Source: Rhizobacter sp. | GTDB taxonomy: Bacteria > Pseudomonadota > Gammaproteobacteria > Burkholderiales > Burkholderiaceae_C | NCBI GenBank assembly: GCA_025355545.1 | Contig: JANXZN010000165.1 | Location: 1-35,242 of the forward strand | Reading direction: 5' to 3' | DNA length: 35,242 nucleotides | In this document: positions 7,371 through 16,812 of the stretch, piece after piece | How positions within the stretch are numbered: the stretch's first letter is position 1 | How the letters are laid out: each line of letters opens with the position of its first letter | Notes under the pieces: model-generated | Told to the model about the DNA's origin: nothing | The model's input: only the letters and a program-made list of their open reading frames with translations | Databases searched by the model: none | Translations under genes and position numbers: made by a program

Positions 7371-8345
7371 ATGAATACCCCACACCGCCTCGGATTGCTG
7401 GCCGTCGTCGTGGCCGCCAGCGTGTCGGCACGCGCCGAACCCGCCGTGGTCTACGACATGGGCGGCAAGTTCGACAAGTCCTTCAACGAGGCTGCCTACC
7501 GCGGCATCGAGCGCTGGAAGAAGGAGACCGGCAAACCCTATCTCGAGTTCGAGATCGCCAACGAGACCCAGCGCGAGCAAGCGTTACGTCGCATGGCTGA
7601 ACGAGGGGCGAGCCCGATCATCGGCATCGGCTTCGGCCAGGCCGCCGCGATCGAGAAGATCGCGAAGGAGTTTCCGAAACTGCAGTTTGCGCTGATCGAC
7701 ATGGTGGTGGTGCAGCCGAATGTGCAATCGGTAGTGTTCAAGGAGCAGGAGGGCAGCTTCCTGGTCGGCGTGATGGCGACGCTGGCCAGCAAGACCGGCA
7801 AGGTCGGGTTCGTCGGCGGCATGGACATCCCGCTGATCCGCAAGTTTCAGTGCGGCTACGAGCAGGGCGCGAAGTACGCGAATGCCAAGGCCGAGATCTT
7901 CTCGAACATGACCGGCACCACCGGCGCCGCCTGGGCCGACCCGGCGCGCGGCGGCGAACTCGCCAAGGCGCAGTTCGGCAAGGGCGCCGACGTGGTGTTC
8001 GCCGCGGCGGGCGGCACCGGCATCGGCGTCTACCAGGCTGCCAAGGATGCCGGCAAGCTCGCGATCGGTGTCGACAGCAACCAGGACCACCTGCAGCCCG
8101 GCACGATGCTGACCTCGATGCTCAAGCGCGTCGACGTCGCCGTGTACGAGGCCGCCAAGGCTTACAAGCCCGGCGTCACCGTGCTCGGTTTGAAAGAAGG
8201 CGGCGTCGACTACGCGATGGACGAATACAACGCCAAGCTCGTCACGGCCGAGATGAAGAAGAAGGTCGATGCCGCGAAGGCCGACATCATCGCCGGCAAG
8301 ATCAAGGTGGCCGACTACATGGCCGACAACGCCTGCAAGTTCTGA
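7371..8345 (+). CDS. BMP-family nucleoside ABC transporter, periplasmic binding protein
   Basis: The 324-aa product is the substrate-capturing part of an ABC importer. It belongs to the basic membrane protein (BMP/PnrA) family, whose characterised members bind purine nucleosides. The N-terminus is a cleavable signal peptide (LGLLAVVVAASVSARA, cut before EPAVV) without a lipobox cysteine, so it should be free in the periplasm rather than a lipoprotein. Family segments are YDMGGKFDKSFNEAAYRGI near the mature start, the PIIGIGFGQ region, GKVGFVGGMDIPLIRKF, and IGVDSNQDHLQPGTMLTSM. ATG 7371 is chosen because it gives a good signal peptide. It is the first plus-strand gene of the nucleoside locus, 66 bases after the PurR-type palindrome, and the matching ATPase and permeases follow the regulator gene. 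Confidence 0.92.
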   Translation: MNTPHRLGLLAVVVAASVSARAEPAVVYDMGGKFDKSFNEAAYRGIERWKKETGKPYLEFEIANETQREQALRRMAERGASPIIGIGFGQAAAIEKIAKEFPKLQFALIDMVVVQPNVQSVVFKEQEGSFLVGVMATLASKTGKVGFVGGMDIPLIRKFQCGYEQGAKYANAKAEIFSNMTGTTGAAWADPARGGELAKAQFGKGADVVFAAAGGTGIGVYQAAKDAGKLAIGVDSNQDHLQPGTMLTSMLKRVDVAVYEAAKAYKPGVTVLGLKEGGVDYAMDEYNAKLVTAEMKKKVDAAKADIIAGKIKVADYMADNACKF

Positions 8346-8394
8346 GGCCGTGAATCTTTCTGCCGCGCGGGCCGATCTCGCATCTCCGGTGCTC

Positions 8395-8412
8395 GCCGTA
8401 CGCTTGTACGGC
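8395..8412. repeat. perfect hairpin between binding-protein and regulator genes
   Basis: GCCGTAC (8395-8401) and GTACGGC (8406-8412) form a 7-bp perfect stem with a 4-base loop (GCTT). It lies 50 bases after the binding-protein stop and 84 before the regulator start. No T-run follows, so it is not a classical terminator. It could protect the abundant binding-protein mRNA end or be a dispersed palindromic repeat. Confidence 0.5.
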
Positions 8413-8495
8413 TCCGCTCCTCAATGCGACCTCAGCCCGCTCGCGACGAAATCGTCACGACCTCTGCGTCGGCGGACCCCGTTGGCGGAATTTTC

Positions 8496-9503
8496 GTGAG
8501 CACCATCAAGCACGTCGCCGCGCGCGCCGGCGTATCGTTCACGACCGTCTCGCACGTGCTGAACGGCACGCGGCGCGTCAGCGACTCGGCACGCGAGCGC
8601 GTCGAACGCGCCGTCGCCGAGATGGGTTATGCGCCGAGTGCGGTGGCGCGCGCGCTGAAGATGAGCGAGACCTGCATCCTCGGCGTGCTGGTGCCCAACA
8701 TCACGAACCCTTTCTTCGCCGAGCTGACGCGCGGCATCGAGGACTGTTGCCGCCGCACCGACTACTCGGTGTTCCTGTGCAATTCCGACGACGACCCGGC
8801 GCGCCAGTCGCGCTACCTGCAGACCTTGCTCGAGCGCCGCGTCGACGGGCTGCTGCTGGCCGCGGCCGCCGGCGAAGCCGCGGCGCTGGCACAGCGGCTG
8901 AGCTCGATGCGCGTGCCCACCGTCGTCGTCGACCGCGCCATTCCCGGCCTCGCGGCCGACCTGGTGCGGGTCGATCACCAGGCCGGCGCGCGGCTCGCGG
9001 TCGAGCACCTGCTGGCGCTCGGGCACCGCGCGATCGCTTGCCTGTCGGGGCCGTCGGCGTTCGCGGTCAGCCGCGCGCGTGTCGCCGGCTGGCGCGAGGC
9101 GCTGGCGCAGGCCGCCGTCGCGGTCGAGCCCGGCTGGCTGCTCGAAGGCGAGTTCAGCGCCGCGGCCGGCCATGCGCTCGCGCTGCGACTGCTCGCGCGC
9201 GGCGACGTGAGCGCGATCTTCGCCAGCAACGATCGGCTCGCGATCGGCGCGCTGCGCGCCGCCGCCGAACGCGGTGTGGCGGTGCCGTCGGCGCTGTCGG
9301 TGATCGGCTTCGACGGCATCGACCTCGGCGCCTACGCCTATCCCGCGCTGACCACCGTCGGCCACCCGATCCGCGCGATGGGCGAGGCCGCGGCCGAGGT
9401 GCTGATCGAGCGCATCGCCGCCGGGCCGGGCACCTGCCGCGAGGTGGTGCTGCCGGCGCAACTGCTGCGGCGCGAATCGACCGGCCCGGTGCCGGTGCGC
9501 TGA
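8496..9503 (+). CDS. LacI/PurR-family transcriptional regulator of the nucleoside locus
   Basis: This 335-aa repressor-type protein has an N-terminal LacI helix-turn-helix (TIKHVAARAGVSFTTVSHVL, residues 3-22, then the hinge-proximal NGTRRVS). A periplasmic-binding-protein-like effector domain follows, with ILGVLVPNITNPFFAEL, VDGLLLAAA, FASNDRLAIGAL and SVIGFDGIDLG. The GTG at 8496 is chosen because the HTH begins right after it and GGCGGA precedes it. An ATG at 8424 would add 24 disordered residues. The gene sits inside the transporter operon between the binding protein and the ATPase. It probably binds the palindrome at 7294 and responds to a nucleoside or purine base, an inference from position and family. 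Confidence 0.9.
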   Translation: MSTIKHVAARAGVSFTTVSHVLNGTRRVSDSARERVERAVAEMGYAPSAVARALKMSETCILGVLVPNITNPFFAELTRGIEDCCRRTDYSVFLCNSDDDPARQSRYLQTLLERRVDGLLLAAAAGEAAALAQRLSSMRVPTVVVDRAIPGLAADLVRVDHQAGARLAVEHLLALGHRAIACLSGPSAFAVSRARVAGWREALAQAAVAVEPGWLLEGEFSAAAGHALALRLLARGDVSAIFASNDRLAIGALRAAAERGVAVPSALSVIGFDGIDLGAYAYPALTTVGHPIRAMGEAAAEVLIERIAAGPGTCREVVLPAQLLRRESTGPVPVR

Positions 9504-9534
9504 CCCGGATCCCATCGTGCCTGTCGCCGCGACC

Positions 9535-11090
<1,556 letters not shown>

Positions 11091-11091
<1 letters not shown>

Positions 11092-12236
11092 TGAGCGCGA
11101 ACGCGCCGTTGCCGCGCTGGGCCGATGTGGTCGTTCTGCCGCTCGTCAACCTCGCGATCGCGCTGCTCGTCGCGACGCTGGTGGTCGCGATGATCGGGCA
11201 GAGCCCGGGGCAGGTGATGACGATGCTGGTGCGCGGCGCGTTCGGCAGCGAGCGCGGCCTGTCGTACACGCTGTACTACACGACCAGCTTCATCTTCACC
11301 GGCCTGTCGGTCGCGCTCGCCTCGCACGGCGGCCTGTTCAACATCGGTGCCGAAGGGCAGGCGACGCTCGGTGGTCTGGGCACCGGGCTGGTTGCGCTGT
11401 GGTTGTCGAGCAAGCTCCCGGCGCCGCTGCTGCTGCCCTTGATGCTCGTCGGCGGCGCGCTGTTCGGCATGGTCTGGGCGGCCGTGCCCGGTTACCTGCA
11501 GGCCTACCGCGGCAGCCACGTCGTGATCACGACGATCATGTTCAACTTCCTGGCCAGCACGCTGCTCGTCTACCTGCTCGTGAACCGACTCAAGGCGCCC
11601 GGCAACATGTCGGTCGAGAGTGTGCCGTTCGGGCCGGCCGCGCACCTGCCGGGGATGCATGAGGCGCTCGCCTGGGCCGGCATCGCGTGGCCGTCGTCGC
11701 CACTGAACCTGAGTCTGTTCCTGGCACTGTTCGCGGCGGTCGGCGTGTACGCCTTCCTGTGGCACAGCCGCGCCGGTTACCGACTGCGTGCAGTCGGTTC
11801 GAGCGAAGGCGCGGCGGCCTATGCGGGCATCCGGCCGAGGCGCCAGATCATCCTCGCGATGGGCTTGTCGGGCGCGCTGGCCGGCATGGTCGGCATGAAC
11901 GAGATCGCCGGCGTGAACGGCAAGCTGCTGCTCGACTTCGTCGGCGGCGCCGGCTTCACCGGCATCGCGGTCGCGGTGATGGGGCGCAACCACCCGCTGG
12001 GCATCGTGCTCGCGAGCCTGCTGTTCGGCGCGCTGTTCCAGGGCGGCGCCGAGGTCGGCTTCGAAGTGCCCGGCTTCAGCCGCGACATGGTCGTCACCCT
12101 GCAGGGCTTCATCGTGCTGTTCTCGGGCGCGATGGCGTACGTGATCGCACCGGCGGTCGCCGCGCTGATCCAGCGGGCCGGGCGCGCTCACGGTCCGCTG
12201 GCCGTCGTGCACCCGTCGGAGGCCCCGCATGGATGA
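11091..12236 (+). CDS. nucleoside ABC transporter permease 1
   Basis: This 381-aa inner-membrane protein is a BPD_transp_2-type permease, the larger of the two in BMP-dependent nucleoside importers (NupP type). It has many hydrophobic segments, starting with VVVLPLVNLAIALLVATLVV. The family motif GLFNIGAEGQATLGGLG lies near residue 80, and a second conserved stretch (AGVNGKLLLDFVGGAGFTGI) lies near 275. ATG 11091 shares one base with the ATPase stop, and its own end overlaps the next permease by 8 bases, so the transporter genes are tightly coupled. Confidence 0.92.
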
Positions 12237-13209
12237 AGCCCTGATCGGCGCGCTGATCGCCTCGACGCTGCGCGTCGCGACGCCGCTGATCCTGTGCGCG
12301 CTGGCCGGGCTGCTCGCCGAGCGCTCGGGCGTGGTCGACATCGGCCTCGAAGGCAAGATGCTGTTCGCCGCGTTCGCCGCCGCCGCCAGCGGCGCCGTGT
12401 TCGACTCGACCTTGCTCGCGCTCGGCCTGGCCATGGCGGTCGCGGTGGCGCTGGCGTGGCTGCACGGCTTCGCCTGCGTCAGCCACCGCGGCGATCAGGT
12501 CGTCTCGGGCATGGCGATCGACATCATCGCCGCCGGCCTGACCGTGGTGTTGGGCATCGCCTGGTTCCACCAGGGCGGCCAGACGCCGCCGGTGGCCGAC
12601 ACGGTGCGCCTGCATGCGCTGTGGCCGGGCGCGCAGGCGGCGCTGGAACGCGTGCCGGCGCTCGGCGGCTTCCTCGGGCCGGCGCTCGGCGAGGGGCTGC
12701 TGAGCCACAACGTCCTGGTCTACGCGGCGCTGGCGCTGGTCGGCGCGGTCTGGTGGCTGGTCTACCGCACGCGCTTCGGGCTGCGGCTGCGCGCGGTCGG
12801 CGAGAACCCGCAGATGGTCGACGCCGCCGGCGTCTCGGTCCTGAAGCTGCGCTACGCGGCGCTGACGCTGAACGGCATGCTGTGCGGCCTCGCCGGTGGC
12901 TACCTGGTGCTGGCGCAGAACGCCTCGTTCGCGCCGAACATGACGGCCGGCCGCGGCTTCATGGCGCTGGCCGCGCTGATCTTCGGCAACTGGCGACCCG
13001 TGCCGGCCCTGCTCGCCTGCCTTTTGTTCGGCTTTCTCGATGCCGCCGCGATCCGCCTGCAAGGCGTCAGCCTGCCCGGCATCGGCGAGGTGCCGGTGCA
13101 GGCGATTCAGGCCTTGCCGTATCTGCTGACGGTGATCCTGCTGGCCGGGTTCATCGGCCGCAGCAACGCGCCGAAGGCGCTCGGAATTCCCTATGTCAAG
13201 GAGCGCTGA
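12229..13209 (+). CDS. nucleoside ABC transporter permease 2
   Basis: The 326-aa inner-membrane protein is the second, shorter permease (NupQ type) expected beside the first. Hydrophobic segments run through most of its length. The conserved LAGLLAERSGVVDIGLEGKM lies near residue 25 and matches the GxxNIGxEGQ-like loop of permease 1. Later parts include LRLRAVGENPQMVDAAGVSV and AALIFGNWRPVPALLACLLF. It overlaps the preceding gene by 8 bases and is followed 19 bases later by cytidine deaminase, so import and catabolism share a transcript. The heterodimer with permease 1 would form the nucleoside channel. Confidence 0.92.
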   Translation: MDEALIGALIASTLRVATPLILCALAGLLAERSGVVDIGLEGKMLFAAFAAAASGAVFDSTLLALGLAMAVAVALAWLHGFACVSHRGDQVVSGMAIDIIAAGLTVVLGIAWFHQGGQTPPVADTVRLHALWPGAQAALERVPALGGFLGPALGEGLLSHNVLVYAALALVGAVWWLVYRTRFGLRLRAVGENPQMVDAAGVSVLKLRYAALTLNGMLCGLAGGYLVLAQNASFAPNMTAGRGFMALAALIFGNWRPVPALLACLLFGFLDAAAIRLQGVSLPGIGEVPVQAIQALPYLLTVILLAGFIGRSNAPKALGIPYVKER

Positions 13210-13228
13210 CCGCGCGATTCTTTCAACG

Positions 13229-13639
13229 ATGCTGACCGAACCCGAACAAGACCGACTGCTGCGTGCAGCGCGCGCGGCGCAGACGCAGGCCTACGCGCCG
13301 TACTCGCATTTCGCGGTCGGCGCCGCGGTGCTCGACGAGCACGGGCGCGTGCACTCGGGCTGCAATGTCGAGAACGCGGCGTACCCGGAAGGGCTGTGCG
13401 CCGAGGCCGGCGCGTTCAGCGCGATGGTGCTGGCCGGCGGGCGGCGCGTGCGTGCGCTGGCCGTCGTCGGCGATGGTGCCCGGCTGGTCACGCCCTGCGG
13501 CGGCTGCCGCCAGAAGCTGCGCGAGTTCGCTGCGCCCGACACGCCGGTGCTGGTCGCCGACCGCGTGCAGCTGCGTGCGCGCTTCACGCTGGCCCAGCTG
13601 CTGCCCGACAGCTTCGGCCCGGAGCAGCTCGCACCATGA
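13229..13639 (+). CDS. cdd: cytidine deaminase
   Basis: This 136-aa zinc enzyme of the small tetrameric type converts (deoxy)cytidine to (deoxy)uridine. It has the N-terminal YAPYSHFAVGAAVL core, then CNVENAAYPEGLCAE with zinc ligand Cys57 and catalytic Glu59, and PCGGCRQ with zinc ligands Cys90 and Cys93. A GTG-free start at ATG 13229 (MLTEPEQD) fits the family; the frame is open to 13193 but that part overlaps the permease. Its stop overlaps the phosphorylase start (ATGA), so the two are translationally coupled. The product uridine can be imported substrate for base release further along the locus. Confidence 0.94.
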   Translation: MLTEPEQDRLLRAARAAQTQAYAPYSHFAVGAAVLDEHGRVHSGCNVENAAYPEGLCAEAGAFSAMVLAGGRRVRALAVVGDGARLVTPCGGCRQKLREFAAPDTPVLVADRVQLRARFTLAQLLPDSFGPEQLAP

Positions 13640-14445
13640 CGAACGCATCACCTGCCGTGCAGCAACTGCGCGCGCGCGCGCCGCAGGCGCAGCCGCGCAT
13701 CGCGAGCGTGCTCGGTTCCGGCTGGGGCAGCCTGACCGGGCATGTGCGCGACGCGCTGCGCATCCGCTACGACGAACTGCCAGGCTTCCCGCAGGCGACC
13801 GTGCTGGGCCATTCGGGCGAGCTCTGGCTCGGCCGCATCGGCGCGCACGAGGTCGCGGTGATGAGCGGGCGCAAGCACGCCTACGAGAACGGCGACGTGA
13901 AGGGCATGCAGCTGCCGCTGCAGACGCTGCGCGCGCTCGGCTGCGAGGTGCTGGTGCAGACCAATGCCGCCGGCAGCCTGCGCGCCGAGATGGCGCCCGG
14001 CAGCCTGATGGTGCTGACCGATCACATGAATCCGTCGCAGCGCTCCCCGCTGGTCGGCGCCGGCGGCTCGGAGCGCTTCGTCAGCATGGTCGATGCCTAC
14101 GACCCCGATCTGCGCGCCATCGCCCACGCGGTCGCGGCGCGCTGCGGCGTCGAGCTGCACGAGGGCGTGTACGTGTGGACGCTGGGCCCGCAGTTCGAGA
14201 CGCCGGCCGAGGTCCGGATGTTCCGGCACTGGGGCGCCGACGCGGTCGGCATGAGCACCGTGCCCGAGACCATCCTGGCGCGCCACGCCGGCATGCGCGT
14301 GCTGGCGCTGTCGCTGCTGACGAACATGGCGGCGGGCCTGTCCGAGGAATCGCTGAGCCACGCGCACACCTTGTCGACGGCGTATGCGGCCAGCGATGTG
14401 GTCGGCAGCGTGCTCGCCGACATCATCGCGGCGATCGAACTGTGA
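13636..14445 (+). CDS. punA: purine nucleoside phosphorylase (trimeric class)
   Basis: The 269-aa cytosolic enzyme splits purine (deoxy)nucleosides with phosphate into base and (deoxy)ribose-1-phosphate. Motifs include SVLGSGWGSL near the N-terminus (phosphate-binding), GRKHAYENGD, TNAAGSL at 109-115, GPQFETPAEV at 184-193, AVGMSTVPE at 203-211 and LLTNMAAGL near 227. The Glu in FETPAE and the Asn in LLTNMAAG fit the Glu/Asn pair that favours 6-oxopurines. Inosine and guanosine are therefore likely substrates, and adenosine would first pass through the adenosine deaminase at the other end of the locus. The usual GPSYETPAE is GPQFETPAE here. It overlaps cdd by 4 bases. The symbol is by family and may be named differently in relatives. 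Confidence 0.9.
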   Translation: MTNASPAVQQLRARAPQAQPRIASVLGSGWGSLTGHVRDALRIRYDELPGFPQATVLGHSGELWLGRIGAHEVAVMSGRKHAYENGDVKGMQLPLQTLRALGCEVLVQTNAAGSLRAEMAPGSLMVLTDHMNPSQRSPLVGAGGSERFVSMVDAYDPDLRAIAHAVAARCGVELHEGVYVWTLGPQFETPAEVRMFRHWGADAVGMSTVPETILARHAGMRVLALSLLTNMAAGLSEESLSHAHTLSTAYAASDVVGSVLADIIAAIEL

Positions 14446-14452
14446 GGCACAG

Positions 14453-15235
14453 ATGAATACCGAACCTGACCTGCAACGCAGCGCCCGGCTCGCGCTGGCC
14501 TGCCTCGATCTGACCAGCCTGAACGACGCCGACACCGAGGCCGATGTCGTCGGGCTCTGCGAGCGCGCCCAGGGCCCGTTCGGCCCGGTCGCGGCGGTGT
14601 GCGTCTGGCCGCGCTTCGCGGCGCGGGCGCGGCGCGAGCTGCCGGCCGGCATCGCGGTCGCCGCGGTCGCGAACTTTCCCGACGGCAGCGCCGACATCGC
14701 CCGCGCGGTGAGTGACACACGCGCGATCGTCGACGCCGGCGCGCAGGAGGTCGATGTGGTGCTGCCGTTCGCGCGGCTGCAGCAGGGCGACGAGCGCGTT
14801 GTCGCCGCGTTGCTCCTGGCGGTGCGTGCCGCCTGCCCCGGTCTGGCGCTGAAGGTGATCCTGGAAACCGGCGTGCTGGTCGACGACGCGCCGATCGCGC
14901 GCGCCGCGCAGCTGAGCCTGGACGCCGGCGCCGACTTCCTGAAGACCAGCACCGGCAAGATGCCGATCAACGCCACGCCGCAGGCCGCGCGTGTGATGCT
15001 CGCGACGATCGTCGCCGACCCGCGTGCCGCCGGCCGCGTCGGCTTCAAGGCCTCGGGTGGCATCCGCACGGTCGCCGACGCGGCGCTCTACCTCCGCCTG
15101 TGCGAGCAGGCGCTGGGCCGCGATGCGCTGCGGCCGGCGCGCTTTCGGATCGGCGCGAGCAGCCTGCTGAACGACATCGAAGCGGTTCTGGGCGGAACAC
15201 CCGCAGCGCCGCCGGCGGCACCCGGAACCTCCTGA
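14453..15235 (+). CDS. deoC: deoxyribose-phosphate aldolase
   Basis: This 260-aa class I aldolase cleaves 2-deoxyribose-5-phosphate to glyceraldehyde-3-phosphate and acetaldehyde, linking deoxynucleosides to glycolysis. Catalytic positions line up with the E. coli enzyme (259 aa): Asp101 in QEVDVVLPF, the Schiff-base Lys164 in FLKTSTGK and Lys199 in GFKASGGIRT. ATG 14453 is preceded by GAGG at good spacing, 7 bases after the phosphorylase stop. The Ala/Pro-rich tail after residue 245 is extra. No phosphopentomutase (deoB) is visible in the window, although it would be needed to make deoxyribose-5-phosphate from the 1-phosphate. Confidence 0.94.
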   Translation: MNTEPDLQRSARLALACLDLTSLNDADTEADVVGLCERAQGPFGPVAAVCVWPRFAARARRELPAGIAVAAVANFPDGSADIARAVSDTRAIVDAGAQEVDVVLPFARLQQGDERVVAALLLAVRAACPGLALKVILETGVLVDDAPIARAAQLSLDAGADFLKTSTGKMPINATPQAARVMLATIVADPRAAGRVGFKASGGIRTVADAALYLRLCEQALGRDALRPARFRIGASSLLNDIEAVLGGTPAAPPAAPGTS

Positions 15236-15242
15236 GATCGCC

Positions 15243-16580
15243 GTGCTCGCGCAGGAAATCATTCGCCGCAAACGCGACGGCCACGCGCTGGACCGGGCGC
15301 AGATCGACTCTTTCGTCGCCGGCCTCGTCGATGCGTCGTGGAGCGAGGCGCAGGCCGCCGCGCTGGCGATGGCAATGTTCCTGAACGGCCTGTCGCACGC
15401 CGAGACCGTCGCATTGACGCACGCGATGACGCGCTCCGGCGACATGCTCGACTGGGCCGGCGCGAACCTCGACGGTCCGGTGCTCGACAAGCATTCGACC
15501 GGCGGTGTGGGCGACAAGGTCAGCCTGCTGCTCGCGCCGATCGTCGCCGCCTGCGGCGGCTTCGTGCCGATGATCTCGGGCCGGGGCCTGGGACACACCG
15601 GCGGCACGCTCGACAAGTTCGAAAGCATTCCGGGCTACTGCACGGCGCCATCCAGCGAACAATTGCGCGCCGCGCTTCGCAGCGCCGGCTGTGCCGTCGT
15701 CGGACAGACGGCTGCGCTGGCGCCAGCCGATCGACGCCTGTATTCGATCCGCGACGTGACCGCGACGGTCGAGTCGATCCCGCTGATCACCGCGAGCATC
15801 CTGTCGAAGAAGCTCGCTGCCGGCTTGAATGGCCTTGTGCTGGACGTGAAGGTCGGCAACGGTGCGTTCGCGACCGAGCTGCCGATGGCCCGCGTGCTCG
15901 CGCGCTCGCTGGTGCAGGTCGCCGAAGGCGCGGGCCTGCCGGCGCGCGCGTGCATCAGCGACATGAACCAGGTGCTCGGTCACAGCTGCGGCAACGCGGT
16001 CGAGGTGCACGAGGCGCTGGCCTTTCTGCAGGGCACGCGGCGCGAGCCGCGCCTGCTCGAACTCACGCACCGGCTCAGCGCCGAATTGTTGCTGCTCGGG
16101 CGCCTGGCCGATCACCTCGATGGGGCGCGCGCGCGCGTCGACGCGGTGCTCGCCGACGGCCGCGCGCTCGAGCGCTTCGCGCGCATGGTGGCGGCGCTCG
16201 GCGGCCCGACGGATTTCGTCGAGCGCGCCGCAAGCTACCTGCCGGCCGCACCGGTGCAGCGCGCGCTGCGTGCGCCACGCGCCGGCTGGGTCGGCGCGAT
16301 GGCGACGCGCGAGATCGGCCTGCTCGTGGTCGAGCTCGGTGGCGGCCGGCGCCGGGCGAGCGACGCGGTGGATCATCGCGTCGGCCTCGGCGAGGTCGCG
16401 GCGATCGGGCGACGCGTCGAAGCCGGCGATGCGCTCGCGATCGTGCACGCTGCCGACGAGGCGTGCGCTGCGGCCGGTTGCGAACGCCTCGCGGCACTGA
16501 TCGAGATTGCGGATAGCCCGCCGGCGCCGCGCGCGGTGGTGATCGAACGCGTCGACGGGGCGACCAGCCTGCCCGTCTGA
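15243..16580 (+). CDS. deoA: thymidine phosphorylase
   Basis: The 445-aa dimeric enzyme releases thymine (or uracil from deoxyuridine) and forms 2-deoxyribose-1-phosphate. The phosphate-binding KHSTGGVGDK starts at residue 83. The family signature SGRGLGHTGGTLDKFE is at 112-127. Substrate residues Arg170, Ser185 and Lys189 lie in YSIRDVTATVES and ASILSKK, one position off the E. coli numbering. Length matches the family (about 440). It begins with GTG 15243, seven bases after deoC; no in-frame ATG near the start keeps the N-terminal helix. It completes the deoxynucleoside branch with deoC. Confidence 0.94.
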   Translation: MLAQEIIRRKRDGHALDRAQIDSFVAGLVDASWSEAQAAALAMAMFLNGLSHAETVALTHAMTRSGDMLDWAGANLDGPVLDKHSTGGVGDKVSLLLAPIVAACGGFVPMISGRGLGHTGGTLDKFESIPGYCTAPSSEQLRAALRSAGCAVVGQTAALAPADRRLYSIRDVTATVESIPLITASILSKKLAAGLNGLVLDVKVGNGAFATELPMARVLARSLVQVAEGAGLPARACISDMNQVLGHSCGNAVEVHEALAFLQGTRREPRLLELTHRLSAELLLLGRLADHLDGARARVDAVLADGRALERFARMVAALGGPTDFVERAASYLPAAPVQRALRAPRAGWVGAMATREIGLLVVELGGGRRRASDAVDHRVGLGEVAAIGRRVEAGDALAIVHAADEACAAAGCERLAALIEIADSPPAPRAVVIERVDGATSLPV

Positions 16581-16590
16581 GTCAGCGACC

Positions 16591-16812
16591 ATGAAGATCC
16601 TGCTCGACACCGACCCGGGCATCGACGACGCGATCGCGCTGCTGATGCTGGCCCGCGACCCGTGCGCCGAGCTGCTGGGCGTCACGACCGTGTTCGGCAA
16701 CGCGCCGATCGATCGCACGACCGCGAACGCACTGGCGCGGTGCGAGCGCTTCGGCATTGCCGTGCCGGTCGCGCGGGGTGCGGCGCGGGCCCTGCTGCGC
16801 CCGCCACGCTGA
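16591..16812 (+). pseudogene. nucleoside hydrolase, 5' fragment only
   Basis: The frame starts like an inosine-uridine-preferring nucleoside hydrolase: MKILLDTDPGIDDAIALLML carries the DxDxGxDD calcium/ribose-binding motif, followed by ELLGVTTVFGNAPIDRTTAN and a VPVARGAARALLRP stretch. Family members are about 310-320 aa, but this frame stops after 73 aa, at TGA 16810-16812. None of the later hydrolase motifs appears in any frame downstream; TonB-receptor sequence follows instead. The gene begins 10 bases after deoA and fits the locus. About three quarters of the coding region is missing, so the fragment cannot make a working hydrolase. Confidence 0.82.

Noticed and set aside
15243-15245. GTG start of deoA as a sign of a frameshift or broken gene
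   Set aside because: GTG is a normal start in this DNA, and the protein is full length with all active-site residues.
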